48,176 bases of DNA from Candidatus Saccharimonadota bacterium (GTDB lineage Bacteria; Patescibacteriota; Saccharimonadia; Saccharimonadales; Saccharimonadaceae): positions 1-48,176 of the forward strand of contig JAFWLS010000021.1 of the NCBI GenBank assembly GCA_017514045.1, written 5' to 3'. The notes beneath the pieces were generated by a model, which saw only the letters and a list, made by a program, of their open reading frames with translations, was not told where the DNA came from and made no database searches. Positions 1-8,932 of this stretch are shown in pieces (the first letter of the stretch is position 1; every line of letters begins with the position of its first letter). The translations under genes were made by a program, and so were the position numbers.

Positions 1-30
1 CCTGAGCCAGGATCAAACTCTCCATTAAAG
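1..30 (-). rRNA. 16S rRNA, 5' end only (partial)
   Basis: Read on the minus strand, positions 21-2 give the universal 16S 5' primer site AGAGTTTGATCCTGGCTCAG. The gene starts near position 30 and leaves the window to the left. The exact 5' nucleotide is an estimate from the usual distance to this motif. Too little is present for taxonomy. Confidence 0.93.
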
Positions 31-175
31 AAAATTTGATTACTCAAATAATAAATAAAATGAACTGACGATGATAGTTTTCTTATAAAAGAAAACATTT
101 AATTGCACAACTGAATTGTTAACAAACTCTAGGGACTCCGAAAGATACCATCCTCGCATTCTCTAGACTTCCCTA

Positions 176-204
176 AGTTTACCCCAAATAACAGGTTATG
201 TCAA
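176..204 (-). promoter_or_regulatory. rrn operon promoter
   Basis: TTGACA (204-199), a 17-nt spacer and TAAACT (181-176) face the 16S gene. The transcript would have a leader of about 140 nt, which includes a small hairpin at 77-82/91-96. The -35 box lies about 30 nt from the gyrA stop, and I see no intrinsic terminator between them, so gyrA transcription may run into the rRNA leader. Positions 31-232 hold nothing else I can name. Confidence 0.8.
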
Positions 205-232
205 GAGTTTTTTTGAAGATTTTTTCGATTTA

Positions 233-2815
233 CTATTTTTCTGCGTCAGGAGTTTTTGTTTCTTCTTCTATACTCTCTTCATCTGGGAGCACAATTCCAA
301 TCGAAGCCACCGTATCACCATCACCAAGACGCATAATTCGCACTCCTTGCGTCGCTCTACCAAGCGTCGGGATCTCTTTTACAGCCACACGAATCGTTTG
401 CCCCTTGCTAGACATCATAATCACATCCTTTGCGACCGGATCCAACGTATGGACTGCAACTATTGGTCCGGTTTTCGCAGTCACCGCTGCCACCTTAATT
501 CCTACGCCCCCTCTCTTATGCGCCGGGAAATTCGAAGCAAAAGTTGCTTTTCCGTAACCGTTTGCAGAGATAGCTAAAATCTTTTGTTTCGGATCGGTAA
601 TAATATCCATACCAACCACTTCATCGCGCGGACGTAGTCTCGCCCCACGAACTCCTCTAGCGGCACGTCCCATAGCCCGCACGTCTTTTTCATTAAATCT
701 AATGGCCTGACCAGCCGAAGTAGAAATCACAACGTCATTTTCACCAGTCGTTCCCTGTACCCACCTCAATTCGTCGCTCTCATCCAACTTAATAGCGATT
801 AGACCATTTGAGCGAATGTTCAAGAAATCTTTAATAGCCGTCTTCTTGATTGTTCCCTTTTTAGTGGCCATAAACAGATATCCGTTCTCTTCCAGACCAG
901 TTCCCTGTTTTATTATTGCGGTAATCTTCTCTTCCGGATGCATAGACAATAGGTTCACCGCTGCCGTGCCCTTAGCTGCTAACGTCGCCTGTGGCACTTC
1001 ATATGCCTTCAATCTAAAAATGCGTCCCTGATTCGTAAAGAATAACAAGAAATCATGAGAATTTGCGGTTATGATTTGCGCGATAACGTCCTCTTCCTTT
1101 GTTGTCATACCACGTTTACCTTTACCGCCTCTGTTTTGTTTTCTAAAATCATTCTGAGATACACGCTTCATGTAGTTCTGCGCGGTAAGCAAGATCACAC
1201 TCTCTTCCTCTGGAATAAGTTCTTCCTCGGCAAACTTCCCTACTTCGTGATTAATGATCTTACTCCTGCGTTTATCCCCGTATTTTTCTTTTAGAGCTAT
1301 CAACTCTTCCTTGATCACGCCCAAAATCTTCATCTCATCAGCCAAGATTTCCTCAAGCTTCTTAATCAACTCATGAAGCTCTTTGAGTTCTTCCTCGATC
1401 TTATCTCGTTCTAGTCCTTGGAGACGCCTCAATTGCATCTGCAAAATCGCCGTAGCCTGAATCTCAGAAAGGCCAAATCTCTTCATAAGCTGCTGGTCGG
1501 CATCATCATAGCTTGCGCGAATTACCTTAATCACCTCATCGATATTATCCAGAGCAATCTTCAAACCTTCAAGAATATGCGCGCGTTCCTTAGCTTTTCG
1601 AAGGTCAAACTCCGTTCTGCGACGTACGACCATCTGTCGATGTTTGATAAACTCACCCAAAATTTCTTTAAGTCCCAAAATTCTTGGCTGCAATCCATCA
1701 ACCAAAGCCAACATATTATAATGGAACGCTGTCTGAAGTGGCGTTAACTTATATAGCTGATTTAGAATCTTTTTGGGGAACGCATCTTTTTTCAGCTCAA
1801 CAACCACACGCACTGTTCCACGTGCAGACTCGTTCCTAACATCAGCAATGTGATCAAGTTTTTTATCATTCACGAGATCACGGACTTTATTCATAAAGTC
1901 TTCTTTGCTAACCCCATAGGGCATCTCGGTGACGACAATATTATACCGACCATTTTTGCGTTCTTCGATATTCGTCACGGCTCGAATCGTTACTGAACCC
2001 TTACCAGTGGCATAGGCAGACTTCATCGGCGCCCCACCATACACCTCTGCACCAGTCGGAAAATCTGGCCCCTTTACATATTTCATCAACTCCTCTAGAG
2101 AAATGTCAGGGTTATCAATCTGCGCCACTGTGGCATCGACGAGCTCTCCCAGATTATGCGGTGGGATATTTGTTGCCATACCAACAGCAATGCCCATCTG
2201 GCCATTGAGAAGAATGTTCGGAAGTGCCGCCGGCAAAACTACCGGCTCCTTCTCGCTACCGTCAAAGTTGTCGCGAAAATCCACCGTTTCTTTCTCTATA
2301 TCGGCAAGTAATTCAGCGCCCACCTTATCCATTCTAGCCTCAGTGTACCTAGACGCCGCTGGTTCATCGCCGTCGGCAGAACCAAAGTTACCTTGTCCCT
2401 CGATGAGCGTATAGCGCATTTTCCATGGTTGCGCTAGATTAACCATAGCCATATATATAGACGAATCGCCATGCGGATGGTATTTACCCATTACCTCACC
2501 GACAATTCTTGCGGATTTTACCGTAGCATGTGGGGCCTTCCAACCATTCTTATTCATCGCATAGAGTATGCGACGATTAACTGGTTTCAAACCATCGCGC
2601 ACATCTGGGAGTGCACGATCTACAATCACGGACATCGAATACTTTAAGAAGTATTCCTCCATCGTGCTCTCAACATTACGATTTTCTATACCTTTCAGAA
2701 TAGCCTCTGTGGTGCCTTCTGGTTCAGTACCAGGCATTTCACCACTCATATCTTGACTCTGTAGCTCTTCTGGGGTTTGGTCTTTCATGCTGTCGTTTTT
2801 CGCGTTATTGGGCAT
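233..2815 (-). CDS. gyrA: DNA gyrase subunit A
   Basis: GyrA is the DNA breakage-reunion subunit that, with GyrB, introduces negative supercoils. The 860-aa length fits the family. An acidic tail of about 35 residues precedes the winged-helix core; the catalytic tyrosine lies in AASRYTEAR (Y157), and the GyrA box appears as QNRGGKGKRG in the C-terminal pinwheel, which argues for gyrase over topoisomerase IV. The start ATG follows GGAG-rich Shine-Dalgarno sequence. The gene is 17 nt downstream of gyrB and probably co-transcribed. In the quinolone-determining region HPHGDSSIYM, the residue matching E. coli Asp87 is Met122, while the Ser83 equivalent (S118) is kept. Confidence 0.97.
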   Translation of the reverse strand: MPNNAKNDSMKDQTPEELQSQDMSGEMPGTEPEGTTEAILKGIENRNVESTMEEYFLKYSMSVIVDRALPDVRDGLKPVNRRILYAMNKNGWKAPHATVKSARIVGEVMGKYHPHGDSSIYMAMVNLAQPWKMRYTLIEGQGNFGSADGDEPAASRYTEARMDKVGAELLADIEKETVDFRDNFDGSEKEPVVLPAALPNILLNGQMGIAVGMATNIPPHNLGELVDATVAQIDNPDISLEELMKYVKGPDFPTGAEVYGGAPMKSAYATGKGSVTIRAVTNIEERKNGRYNIVVTEMPYGVSKEDFMNKVRDLVNDKKLDHIADVRNESARGTVRVVVELKKDAFPKKILNQLYKLTPLQTAFHYNMLALVDGLQPRILGLKEILGEFIKHRQMVVRRRTEFDLRKAKERAHILEGLKIALDNIDEVIKVIRASYDDADQQLMKRFGLSEIQATAILQMQLRRLQGLERDKIEEELKELHELIKKLEEILADEMKILGVIKEELIALKEKYGDKRRSKIINHEVGKFAEEELIPEEESVILLTAQNYMKRVSQNDFRKQNRGGKGKRGMTTKEEDVIAQIITANSHDFLLFFTNQGRIFRLKAYEVPQATLAAKGTAAVNLLSMHPEEKITAIIKQGTGLEENGYLFMATKKGTIKKTAIKDFLNIRSNGLIAIKLDESDELRWVQGTTGENDVVISTSAGQAIRFNEKDVRAMGRAARGVRGARLRPRDEVVGMDIITDPKQKILAISANGYGKATFASNFPAHKRGGVGIKVAAVTAKTGPIVAVHTLDPVAKDVIMMSSKGQTIRVAVKEIPTLGRATQGVRIMRLGDGDTVASIGIVLPDEESIEEETKTPDAEK

Positions 2816-2832
2816 ATCTTACTCCTCTCTCC

Positions 2833-4827
2833 TTAAAAGTCTAGGTCATCAAGGTCGACTTTAGCCGCCCCGGCCTGAATAAAGTTTTTTCTCAAATCCA
2901 CCTGATCTCCCATCAGCTTAGCAAACACTGCGTCGGCTTTCTCAGCATCTTCTATATGTACCTGCACCAATACGCGATTCTCTGGGTCCATTGTTGTCTC
3001 CCAAAGCTGTTTTGCATCCATCTCGCCAAGGCCCTTAAACCTCTGTTGTGCCGTATATCCAGCCTGCTTAAATCTCTCCTGCCCTTCATCGATTTTTGCA
3101 CCATTCGCCTTCTTCTCTTCGATTTTCTCCGTTAATTTTGCCTCCAATGCCGCCTCATCATACAGATAATCGATTTTTCTAGCATTCCCTGTCCCCTTTA
3201 TTAGACCGAACAGCGGTGGCTTGGCCAAATATACGTGCCCTTCTTCTATCACTTGCGGCATATATCGGAAAAAGAATGTCATTAGCAAAGTCGCAATATG
3301 AAGACCATCCACATCGGCATCTGTCATGAATACAATTTTGTCATATCTTAACCCGTTGATATCAAACTGTTCACCTATACCAACGCCAAGTCCCTTTATC
3401 AATGACACAAGCTCTGCATTCGCAAGCATCTTATCGAGTCGCGCTCTCTCAGTATTAAGTACCTTACCGCGAAGCGGTAGTACAGCCTGAATTTTTGGAT
3501 TACGACCTTCTTTAGCCGAACCCGCAGCAGAGTTCCCCTCTACGATAAATAGCTCGCACTCATCTCTATTCCTTGACGAACAATCCGCAAGCTTTGATGG
3601 CAAATTCAATCCATCGAATGCCCCCTTGCGAATAACATTATCTCTTGCAGCACGTGCCGCTTTACGAGCTCTTGCCGCTAATGCCGCTTTCTGAACAATC
3701 TTTTTGGCAATCTGTGGATTTTCCTCTAGATAATAGCCAAAATACTCAGTCATTACCTTATCCACATATCCACGCACCTCCGGATTACCGAGTTTGTTCT
3801 TTGTCTGCCCTTCAAATTGTGGGTCTGGAAGTTTAACCAGAATCACCGCCGTGAGACCTTCCTTAATGTCGTCACCTGTCAAATTATCCTCTTTCTCCTT
3901 TAAAAGACCATTCTTACGCGCATAATCATTTATCGTTCTGTTTAACCCAGTACGAAAACCAACTACATGCATACCTCCATCTGGCGTCAATACATTGTTA
4001 GCAAACGGCTTCATAATCTCAGCAAATGTATCGTTGTACTGAAGCGCAATCTCTATCTCGCTATCCGCAACCTTCTTTTCTACATAAAAAATGTCATCTG
4101 ACATCACCTCTTTGCCATTATTCAATCTCTTCACATAACTCCTGATCCCACCTTCAAAGTAAAACGATTCCTTAGCACCTGTTCTCTCGTCATTAACTTC
4201 GATCAGTATGCCTTTAGTCAAATAGGCTTGATGCCTTGCATAATTTGACACCCAATCATAATCAAATGTCGTAGTTTCCTTGAAAATCGCCGGATCCGGG
4301 TAAAATGTAATGGACGTGCCGCTTGGTCTTGGACTGCCGGCCGTCACCGTAAACGGTTTGGTCGTCTTACCCACTTCAAATTCAACCCTATGTGTTTTTC
4401 CATCTCTATATACTTCAGCAATCATCCTTGTCGAGAGAGCATTTACTACTGATGAACCGACGCCATGAAGGCCCGATGATACCTTATACCCGCCATCTCC
4501 AAACTTACCACCAGCATGGAGCACAGTAAGAACTGTCTCTAGCGTCGATAACCCTGTTTTTGGATGCTTATCTACAGGGATACCACGTCCATTATCGTCC
4601 ACCCTTACTCCGCCATCATTCAAAATCGTAATTGTAATCTTGTTTGCAAAACCAGCAATTGCCTCATCGATAGAGTTATCAGCAATTTCCTTAATCAAAT
4701 GATGAAGACCGTCGTAACCAGTTGAACCTATGTACATCCCCGGTCGTAATCTGACCGGTTCCAGCCCCTCCAGAACTCTAATTTCTGACGAATCATATTG
4801 CTCCGCCGCATTTTTACCTACTGGCAT
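2833..4827 (-). CDS. gyrB: DNA gyrase subunit B
   Basis: GyrB is the ATPase subunit of gyrase (664 aa). The N-terminal GHKL ATPase region carries EIADNSIDEA and the glycine-rich SGLHGVGSSVVNA; the TOPRIM domain carries FIVEGNSAAGSAK and MTDADVDGLHI; the C-terminal part has QRFKGLGEMD. The canonical TOPRIM sequence is EGDSAGGSAK, so Asp is replaced by Asn at residue 432 (E. coli D426 position) and one Gly by Ala. The start ATG has a GAGGT Shine-Dalgarno about 9 nt upstream. Together with gyrA downstream it forms a two-gene operon from its own promoter. Confidence 0.97.
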   Translation of the reverse strand: MPVGKNAAEQYDSSEIRVLEGLEPVRLRPGMYIGSTGYDGLHHLIKEIADNSIDEAIAGFANKITITILNDGGVRVDDNGRGIPVDKHPKTGLSTLETVLTVLHAGGKFGDGGYKVSSGLHGVGSSVVNALSTRMIAEVYRDGKTHRVEFEVGKTTKPFTVTAGSPRPSGTSITFYPDPAIFKETTTFDYDWVSNYARHQAYLTKGILIEVNDERTGAKESFYFEGGIRSYVKRLNNGKEVMSDDIFYVEKKVADSEIEIALQYNDTFAEIMKPFANNVLTPDGGMHVVGFRTGLNRTINDYARKNGLLKEKEDNLTGDDIKEGLTAVILVKLPDPQFEGQTKNKLGNPEVRGYVDKVMTEYFGYYLEENPQIAKKIVQKAALAARARKAARAARDNVIRKGAFDGLNLPSKLADCSSRNRDECELFIVEGNSAAGSAKEGRNPKIQAVLPLRGKVLNTERARLDKMLANAELVSLIKGLGVGIGEQFDINGLRYDKIVFMTDADVDGLHIATLLMTFFFRYMPQVIEEGHVYLAKPPLFGLIKGTGNARKIDYLYDEAALEAKLTEKIEEKKANGAKIDEGQERFKQAGYTAQQRFKGLGEMDAKQLWETTMDPENRVLVQVHIEDAEKADAVFAKLMGDQVDLRKNFIQAGAAKVDLDDLDF

Positions 4828-4861
4828 AGAAATTTACCTCTGTCTTTAAATAACTCCCCCT

Positions 4862-4890
4862 ATTATATCTGTTTTACTCTATTTTTTCAA
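4862..4890 (-). promoter_or_regulatory. gyrBA promoter
   Basis: TTGAAA (4890-4885), 17 nt, TATAAT (4867-4862). The -35 box overlaps the stop codon of the upstream ATPase gene. The leader to gyrB is about 30 nt and contains a Shine-Dalgarno sequence, so this gene is leadered, unlike many others in the window. Confidence 0.75.
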
Positions 4891-7739
4891 GGCCTTAGGC
4901 TTATTTTATCATCCGCTTTCCAGAACCCATCATCACCTTTATTTTCTCTTAAAGCCGCATCCCTAGATGGTGTATTTTTAATCAGTTCCTCAGCCTCAAT
5001 ATCCCTACGGTCAACTTGTCTTTCGCGATGCGAAGACTCCATTTCGCGTCCTGCAGAGGGATGAGGTTCATCGGACCCCATTTTATCCGTTTCCGTATCG
5101 TTGTTCTTTATTTCACTTTTTTTCCGAAGCCATGCTTCTAAGAAATTCTCTTCTCTTTCTTCTTTATCAGTAGTTTTATATACTCTTTGAGTATTTATCC
5201 GATCATTGTCCCTGTCTGTTTCTTCATTATCATTACCGTCAGTTACACTAGCCGCATCCTCGCCAGACCGCACTTTACCCTCCTTATTGCTAGCGGCTAA
5301 TCTCTGATCAATCTCCTTACTTACCTCCGCTCTAGGCCTGCCATATTTCGCCGCCGAATATGTCTTCAGGCTCTGAAGTACCTCTGGACTTTCTTTTCCT
5401 AAAACTGGCCATGTCATAGTAAACGGCGTACTTGGCATTCCGTACATCATCACTGTTGCCACAGCATGATAGTTCGGCGTCTTATGCAAATCCTCAGCCG
5501 TGAACGTAGGTGCAAATACTTTCTCTATCAACTCCGCATCCGTCACGCCCAACCGACCTGCAATAATTGTACCAACGTTTCCCAATACGCCCTCTCTTAT
5601 CTTGTCCGTCAACTGCGTCATAAACTGGTTAGCGACTATCAGGTTCAATCTAAACTTTCTTGCCTCAGAAAGAATGCTCTCAAAACTATCTGTTGAGAAA
5701 TTCTGAAACTCATCTACAAACAGACAGAAGTCTTTCCTATCATCCTCTGGTGTATCTACTCGGCTCATTGCCGCCGCTTGGAATTTCATCACAAAAATCA
5801 TACCGAGCAATTTGGAGTTCAATTCCCCCATCTTCCCCTTAGATAGATTAACAAGCAATATTTTATTGTTGTCCATAATATCACGGATATTAAATCCACT
5901 CTTCGTTTGCCCCAGTACATTCTTCATCATCGTATTGCTAATAAACGGCCCCCACTTAGATACAAACCATGTGGTTACTTCCCCTGCGTCATTACTTCTT
6001 TGTGACGCCGGAAATTCCTTTGTCCAATAATCGTACACTTGTCTATCTGTTACGTATTTCAACTTTGCCTTTACAAATTCTGGGTCAATAAAGACTCTCG
6101 GTATATCTATGAACGACGCTCCATTAGGGTCGGACATCAAGAGCAAAGCGGCATTTCTAAACATATGCTCTCCGCGTGGACCAAAGATGCCAGTATGACC
6201 CGGATCATAAAGGCTATAAAGCATATTGATACCTTCCTGAATGATAAAGTCTTTCTGATCCGCCGTTTGGTACTCAAACATGTTCATCCCTATAGGATTC
6301 TCCATGTCACCTGGGTCAAAGTATATTACGTCATCGACACGTTCTTTAGGCACCATCGAAAGAAGCTCTTCTGCGACATCACCGTGCGGATCTATAAATG
6401 CGAAGCCTCTACCCTCCTGCATATCTTGATACGCAATGTTCCTCAAAAACTTAGATTTACCCATGCCAGTAGATCCGATCACATACACATGTCGTCGTCT
6501 GTCCTCTACTGACAACCTTATCTCTTTTTTCTCACCACGAAACTCGTTAATGCCTATCAAAACTCCATCGTCAACTAGTTTCGCTGGCCCCTCTACCTGT
6601 TTAGTTAACTGTCGCATCACCTGACTCGTCGGAATTGCATTCTGCTCTGGCAGATGAAATATGCTCGCGAGTTCTACGGCATTCAACACATTATTCGTAG
6701 TCGTGAGAGGGAAATCTCTGAAGATATAGTCTCTGGCCAGTTTACGTATATCTTTAGCCATTTCATATTTAAAGCCGTTATATGCTGGCGAATCAAACTG
6801 TGAAAACGCCGTTACTACCCCACCAACCATAGCCTCTGCTCGCGATCGTCCTTGTTCACTACTCCCCACGATTCGAACTAATGTCTCAAAAGCAGCGTAC
6901 CTAGTCTTATCCTCAACGGCGCTAATCTCGTCTTGCTGTATGTTAGTCAAAACCTTTATTTCTTCGTGCTTTTCGTTGCTTTCCTGTGTCGACAATGGCT
7001 TCCATAACAACGCGAATATTTGTTCAATTCCGCTAAAAATGATGTTCGCTCCGCTCGTTGTTTTCTTTGTTTTCCCTTCTTTTATACTCTTCACCCACGT
7101 TTCAGAATTCTTAGTCCAAGCACCATCCTTCGGTCTAAACATTATCTGTACTCCCAGGCCTTCTCCGTCCTTAAGCGCCGACATCGTATTCAAAATGGCA
7201 GTGCTAGCGTCCCTCTTTGTCTGCTCGTAGGTGGCAATAGGATACACATACTCCTTCTTTAAGCTCAGTTCACCACCAGCTACACCGTCCAACTTGGCTG
7301 TTTTTGAAAAAATATTCTCTCTCTCCGTTTCCTCAACTCTTGCTGTCGGATATGCAGAAACAATCGCTTGTTTTACAGTCTCTGTCAATACGGCCGGAAC
7401 CACCGCAAAATATTTGATCATGCCACCACTTGCTACTATCTCAAACGAAATATGTTTTTGTCCAAAAATCCTTGCATTTTTCCCCTTAACCAATGTCGAC
7501 GCGATGATAGAATACATTACTTGCGCTTGGCTCACAGCTTCATTCACCACATCTCGTTCATCCCTACCGCCAGCCTGGATATCATCCGTAGTCGGAGGCA
7601 AATGTATCAACATGGCTATCATTTTGAGCCCACGTTCTGCTTCCTTTACCTCTCTCATTCGTTTAACTTTCAGTGCACGAACAATTATCGCGAACAACAT
7701 CAGAGCCACGCCACCAAGAATCAAGAAAACAGTCGTCAT
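4887..7739 (-). CDS. membrane-anchored VirB4/VirD4-like (TraG/HerA-type) ATPase
   Basis: A 950-aa protein with one N-terminal membrane segment (about residues 3-21), a region of about 380 residues without a recognised motif, then a P-loop ATPase: Walker A GSTGMGKS at 422-429, followed by FAFIDPHGD, and Walker B FCLFVDEFQNF near residue 690 with downstream VANQFMTQL. These match conjugative coupling proteins and type IV secretion DUF87/TraG ATPases, which use ATP to move DNA or protein. The last 150 residues are charged and probably disordered. No other secretion genes lie nearby except two small genes upstream. Saccharibacteria commonly encode such ATPases, but the substrate is unknown. The start codon is 2 nt beyond the stop of the 66-aa gene, suggesting translational coupling. 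Confidence 0.8.
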   Translation of the reverse strand: MTTVFLILGGVALMLFAIIVRALKVKRMREVKEAERGLKMIAMLIHLPPTTDDIQAGGRDERDVVNEAVSQAQVMYSIIASTLVKGKNARIFGQKHISFEIVASGGMIKYFAVVPAVLTETVKQAIVSAYPTARVEETERENIFSKTAKLDGVAGGELSLKKEYVYPIATYEQTKRDASTAILNTMSALKDGEGLGVQIMFRPKDGAWTKNSETWVKSIKEGKTKKTTSGANIIFSGIEQIFALLWKPLSTQESNEKHEEIKVLTNIQQDEISAVEDKTRYAAFETLVRIVGSSEQGRSRAEAMVGGVVTAFSQFDSPAYNGFKYEMAKDIRKLARDYIFRDFPLTTTNNVLNAVELASIFHLPEQNAIPTSQVMRQLTKQVEGPAKLVDDGVLIGINEFRGEKKEIRLSVEDRRRHVYVIGSTGMGKSKFLRNIAYQDMQEGRGFAFIDPHGDVAEELLSMVPKERVDDVIYFDPGDMENPIGMNMFEYQTADQKDFIIQEGINMLYSLYDPGHTGIFGPRGEHMFRNAALLLMSDPNGASFIDIPRVFIDPEFVKAKLKYVTDRQVYDYWTKEFPASQRSNDAGEVTTWFVSKWGPFISNTMMKNVLGQTKSGFNIRDIMDNNKILLVNLSKGKMGELNSKLLGMIFVMKFQAAAMSRVDTPEDDRKDFCLFVDEFQNFSTDSFESILSEARKFRLNLIVANQFMTQLTDKIREGVLGNVGTIIAGRLGVTDAELIEKVFAPTFTAEDLHKTPNYHAVATVMMYGMPSTPFTMTWPVLGKESPEVLQSLKTYSAAKYGRPRAEVSKEIDQRLAASNKEGKVRSGEDAASVTDGNDNEETDRDNDRINTQRVYKTTDKEEREENFLEAWLRKKSEIKNNDTETDKMGSDEPHPSAGREMESSHRERQVDRRDIEAEELIKNTPSRDAALRENKGDDGFWKADDKISLRP

Positions 7740-7741
7740 TA

Positions 7742-7942
7742 CTATTGCTTTCCTTCTCTAACGCGCCCAAACGCCTTTAATATCAAAGAATCACTCATAT
7801 CCTGTATCTTTACATTCAACATATATGGATCATCGGCATATTCCTTCTCAATTTTTCGAATCTCCTTCAGACCCTCCTCACCCATCTCCTTTCTGAGTGA
7901 AGTATTATCTCGAGCCAACGCATCCTCAAACTCATTATACAT
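7742..7942 (-). CDS. small hypothetical protein (66 aa)
   Basis: I do not recognise this family. The protein is charged and helical-looking (MYNEFEDALARDN...), with no membrane segment. It lies immediately upstream of the large ATPase, with 2 nt between stop and next start, so it is likely its operon partner. A -10 box TAAAAT preceded by TGA (7954-7949) ends 6 nt before the ATG, predicting a leaderless mRNA and supporting this start. Confidence 0.65.
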   Translation of the reverse strand: MYNEFEDALARDNTSLRKEMGEEGLKEIRKIEKEYADDPYMLNVKIQDMSDSLILKAFGRVREGKQ

Positions 7943-7960
7943 ATGCTTATTTTATCACAT

Positions 7961-8317
7961 TTATGCTCGTTTATATATTAAAAAACATCCTAAAAATACA
8001 AATATCGCCACAAGAGCTATTGTTAAAAGATTTACAGATCGAGCGACCAGTAATATGATCGGACCAAAGGCCACTACCGTGGCATACATATACGTTTTAT
8101 TTTCAGATATTTCTTTGTCTTTGCCATTCTTATCTTTTAGTATTCTCTGAAAAATTTTTACTAATTCAACCATCAATCCAAATAGAGCTATAAAAATCAT
8201 TGTAAAAAATACTAAAACACCTAAAACACCCGCTTCTTTAGGGGTGGTATAATTCAACATAAACAATATGCCAAAAAGTGAAAAAATGCTAAGAATTGGT
8301 ATGATTCTGCCACGCAT
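7961..8317 (-). CDS. small membrane protein (118 aa), unknown function
   Basis: Three hydrophobic segments are visible (about residues 5-22, 30-53 and 75-115), with a charged loop (FQRILKDKNGKDKEISENK) between the second and third. No family is recognised. TACAAT with an upstream TGT (8330-8325) ends 7 nt before the ATG, so the transcript should start at or one base from the start codon. The gene is 18 nt upstream of the 66-aa gene, and may belong to the same transcription unit as the ATPase. A candidate structured RNA lies just upstream on the same strand. Confidence 0.65.
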   Translation of the reverse strand: MRGRIIPILSIFSLFGILFMLNYTTPKEAGVLGVLVFFTMIFIALFGLMVELVKIFQRILKDKNGKDKEISENKTYMYATVVAFGPIILLVARSVNLLTIALVAIFVFLGCFLIYKRA

Positions 8318-8384
8318 ACATACTATTGTAACACACTTATGTTAAAGTGTATATTGGCGCCCCCAAGTTAAAATACATGGATCA

Positions 8385-8630
8385 AAGCGGGGGGATTATC
8401 CGGCTAATTAAAACTTACTATAGGCCGCAATCCTTATCCCCGCTTCAAATCACTTGACCGCTCCACGATTGTGGAGCATAGGTCCTAATTAGTTCCCTAC
8501 TCGTTCTAATTATGGTGAATGTACTAACGAGTCAAGACCTAACGCGCTTCGGCTTTGTTGACGAAGCTCTAGGTAATTCCTAAAAATGTAATTTATGGCT
8601 AGAAATTACCTTTTCGCACCGCCAACGGTG
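8385..8630 (-). ncRNA. candidate multi-hairpin structured RNA, family unassigned
   Basis: No ORF of note occupies this stretch, but it folds into a row of helices: 8385-8392/8438-8445 (8 bp) continued by 8393-8397/8429-8433 and 8401-8404/8424-8427; 8460-8466/8471-8477 (7 bp, GATT loop); 8479-8484/8536-8541 enclosing 8499-8505/8526-8532; 8546-8551/8562-8567; 8571-8578/8604-8611; and 8617-8621/8626-8630. The minus strand is preferred because a promoter-like TTGATT-17-TAGTAT lies upstream at 8729-8701; a weaker TTGTAA-18-TATATT exists on the plus strand at 8326-8355. It does not match tmRNA, RNase P or SRP RNA. I see no clear terminator, so it could also be a long leader of the 118-aa gene. Confidence 0.5.
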
Positions 8631-8700
8631 ATCTCTATTTGTATTTCATTTTAATGTTCTCATTTATTTTTAATGTTGATTTTTGTCATTCGACAACCTC

Positions 8701-8729
8701 ATACTAGCATAAATTTGTTACAAAATCAA
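8701..8729 (-). promoter_or_regulatory. possible promoter for the multi-hairpin RNA
   Basis: TTGATT (8729-8724), a 17-nt spacer and TAGTAT (8706-8701), giving a start near 8694. Moderate match only. Confidence 0.4.
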
Positions 8730-8860
8730 TACTTTTGTACAACAATTTCAATATATTTTTTACAACAAAAGCATCTTTTGTCTCTGTTGTAACCCTCATT
8801 ATAAAACGTTGTATTTTTAACACATCATCAACAAAAAAATCGATCTCCCCTTGTGGAAAA
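8715..8860. promoter_or_regulatory. AT-rich cluster of TACAACA repeats with one DnaA-box-like site
   Basis: TACAACA occurs at 8738-8744 and 8761-8767, its inverse TGTTGTA at 8785-8791, GTTGTA at 8808-8813, and the palindrome TTGTTACAA at 8715-8723. A minus-strand TTTTCCACA (8860-8852) fits the DnaA-box consensus TTWTNCACA. No gene occupies this stretch. It could be a regulator-binding region for the flanking RNA promoters; a single DnaA box is too little to call an origin. Confidence 0.35.
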
Positions 8861-8897
8861 CTTTCTCAAAATCATAAAAAATTTATGCAAAAAAGTA

Positions 8898-8926
8898 TTG
8901 ACACAAGCATTTTTGCGCGTTATGAT
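8898..8926 (+). promoter_or_regulatory. near-consensus promoter for a small RNA
   Basis: TTGACA (8898-8903), exactly 17 nt, TATGAT (8921-8926). Apart from the rrn promoter and the promoter at 34704-34732 this is the best full-length -35/-10 match in the window. No ORF follows; the predicted start is about 8933. Confidence 0.8.
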
Positions 8927-8932
8927 GGTATT

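Noticed and set aside
4887-7942. A conjugative element around the VirB4/VirD4-like ATPase
   Set aside because: No relaxase, VirB6/B8-like genes, integrase or attachment repeats adjoin it; such ATPases are resident in many Saccharibacteria.
7368-8150. 260-codon plus-strand ORF across 7.4-8.1 kb
   Set aside because: Lies antisense to three minus-strand genes, with Ser/Phe-rich composition and no start signals.
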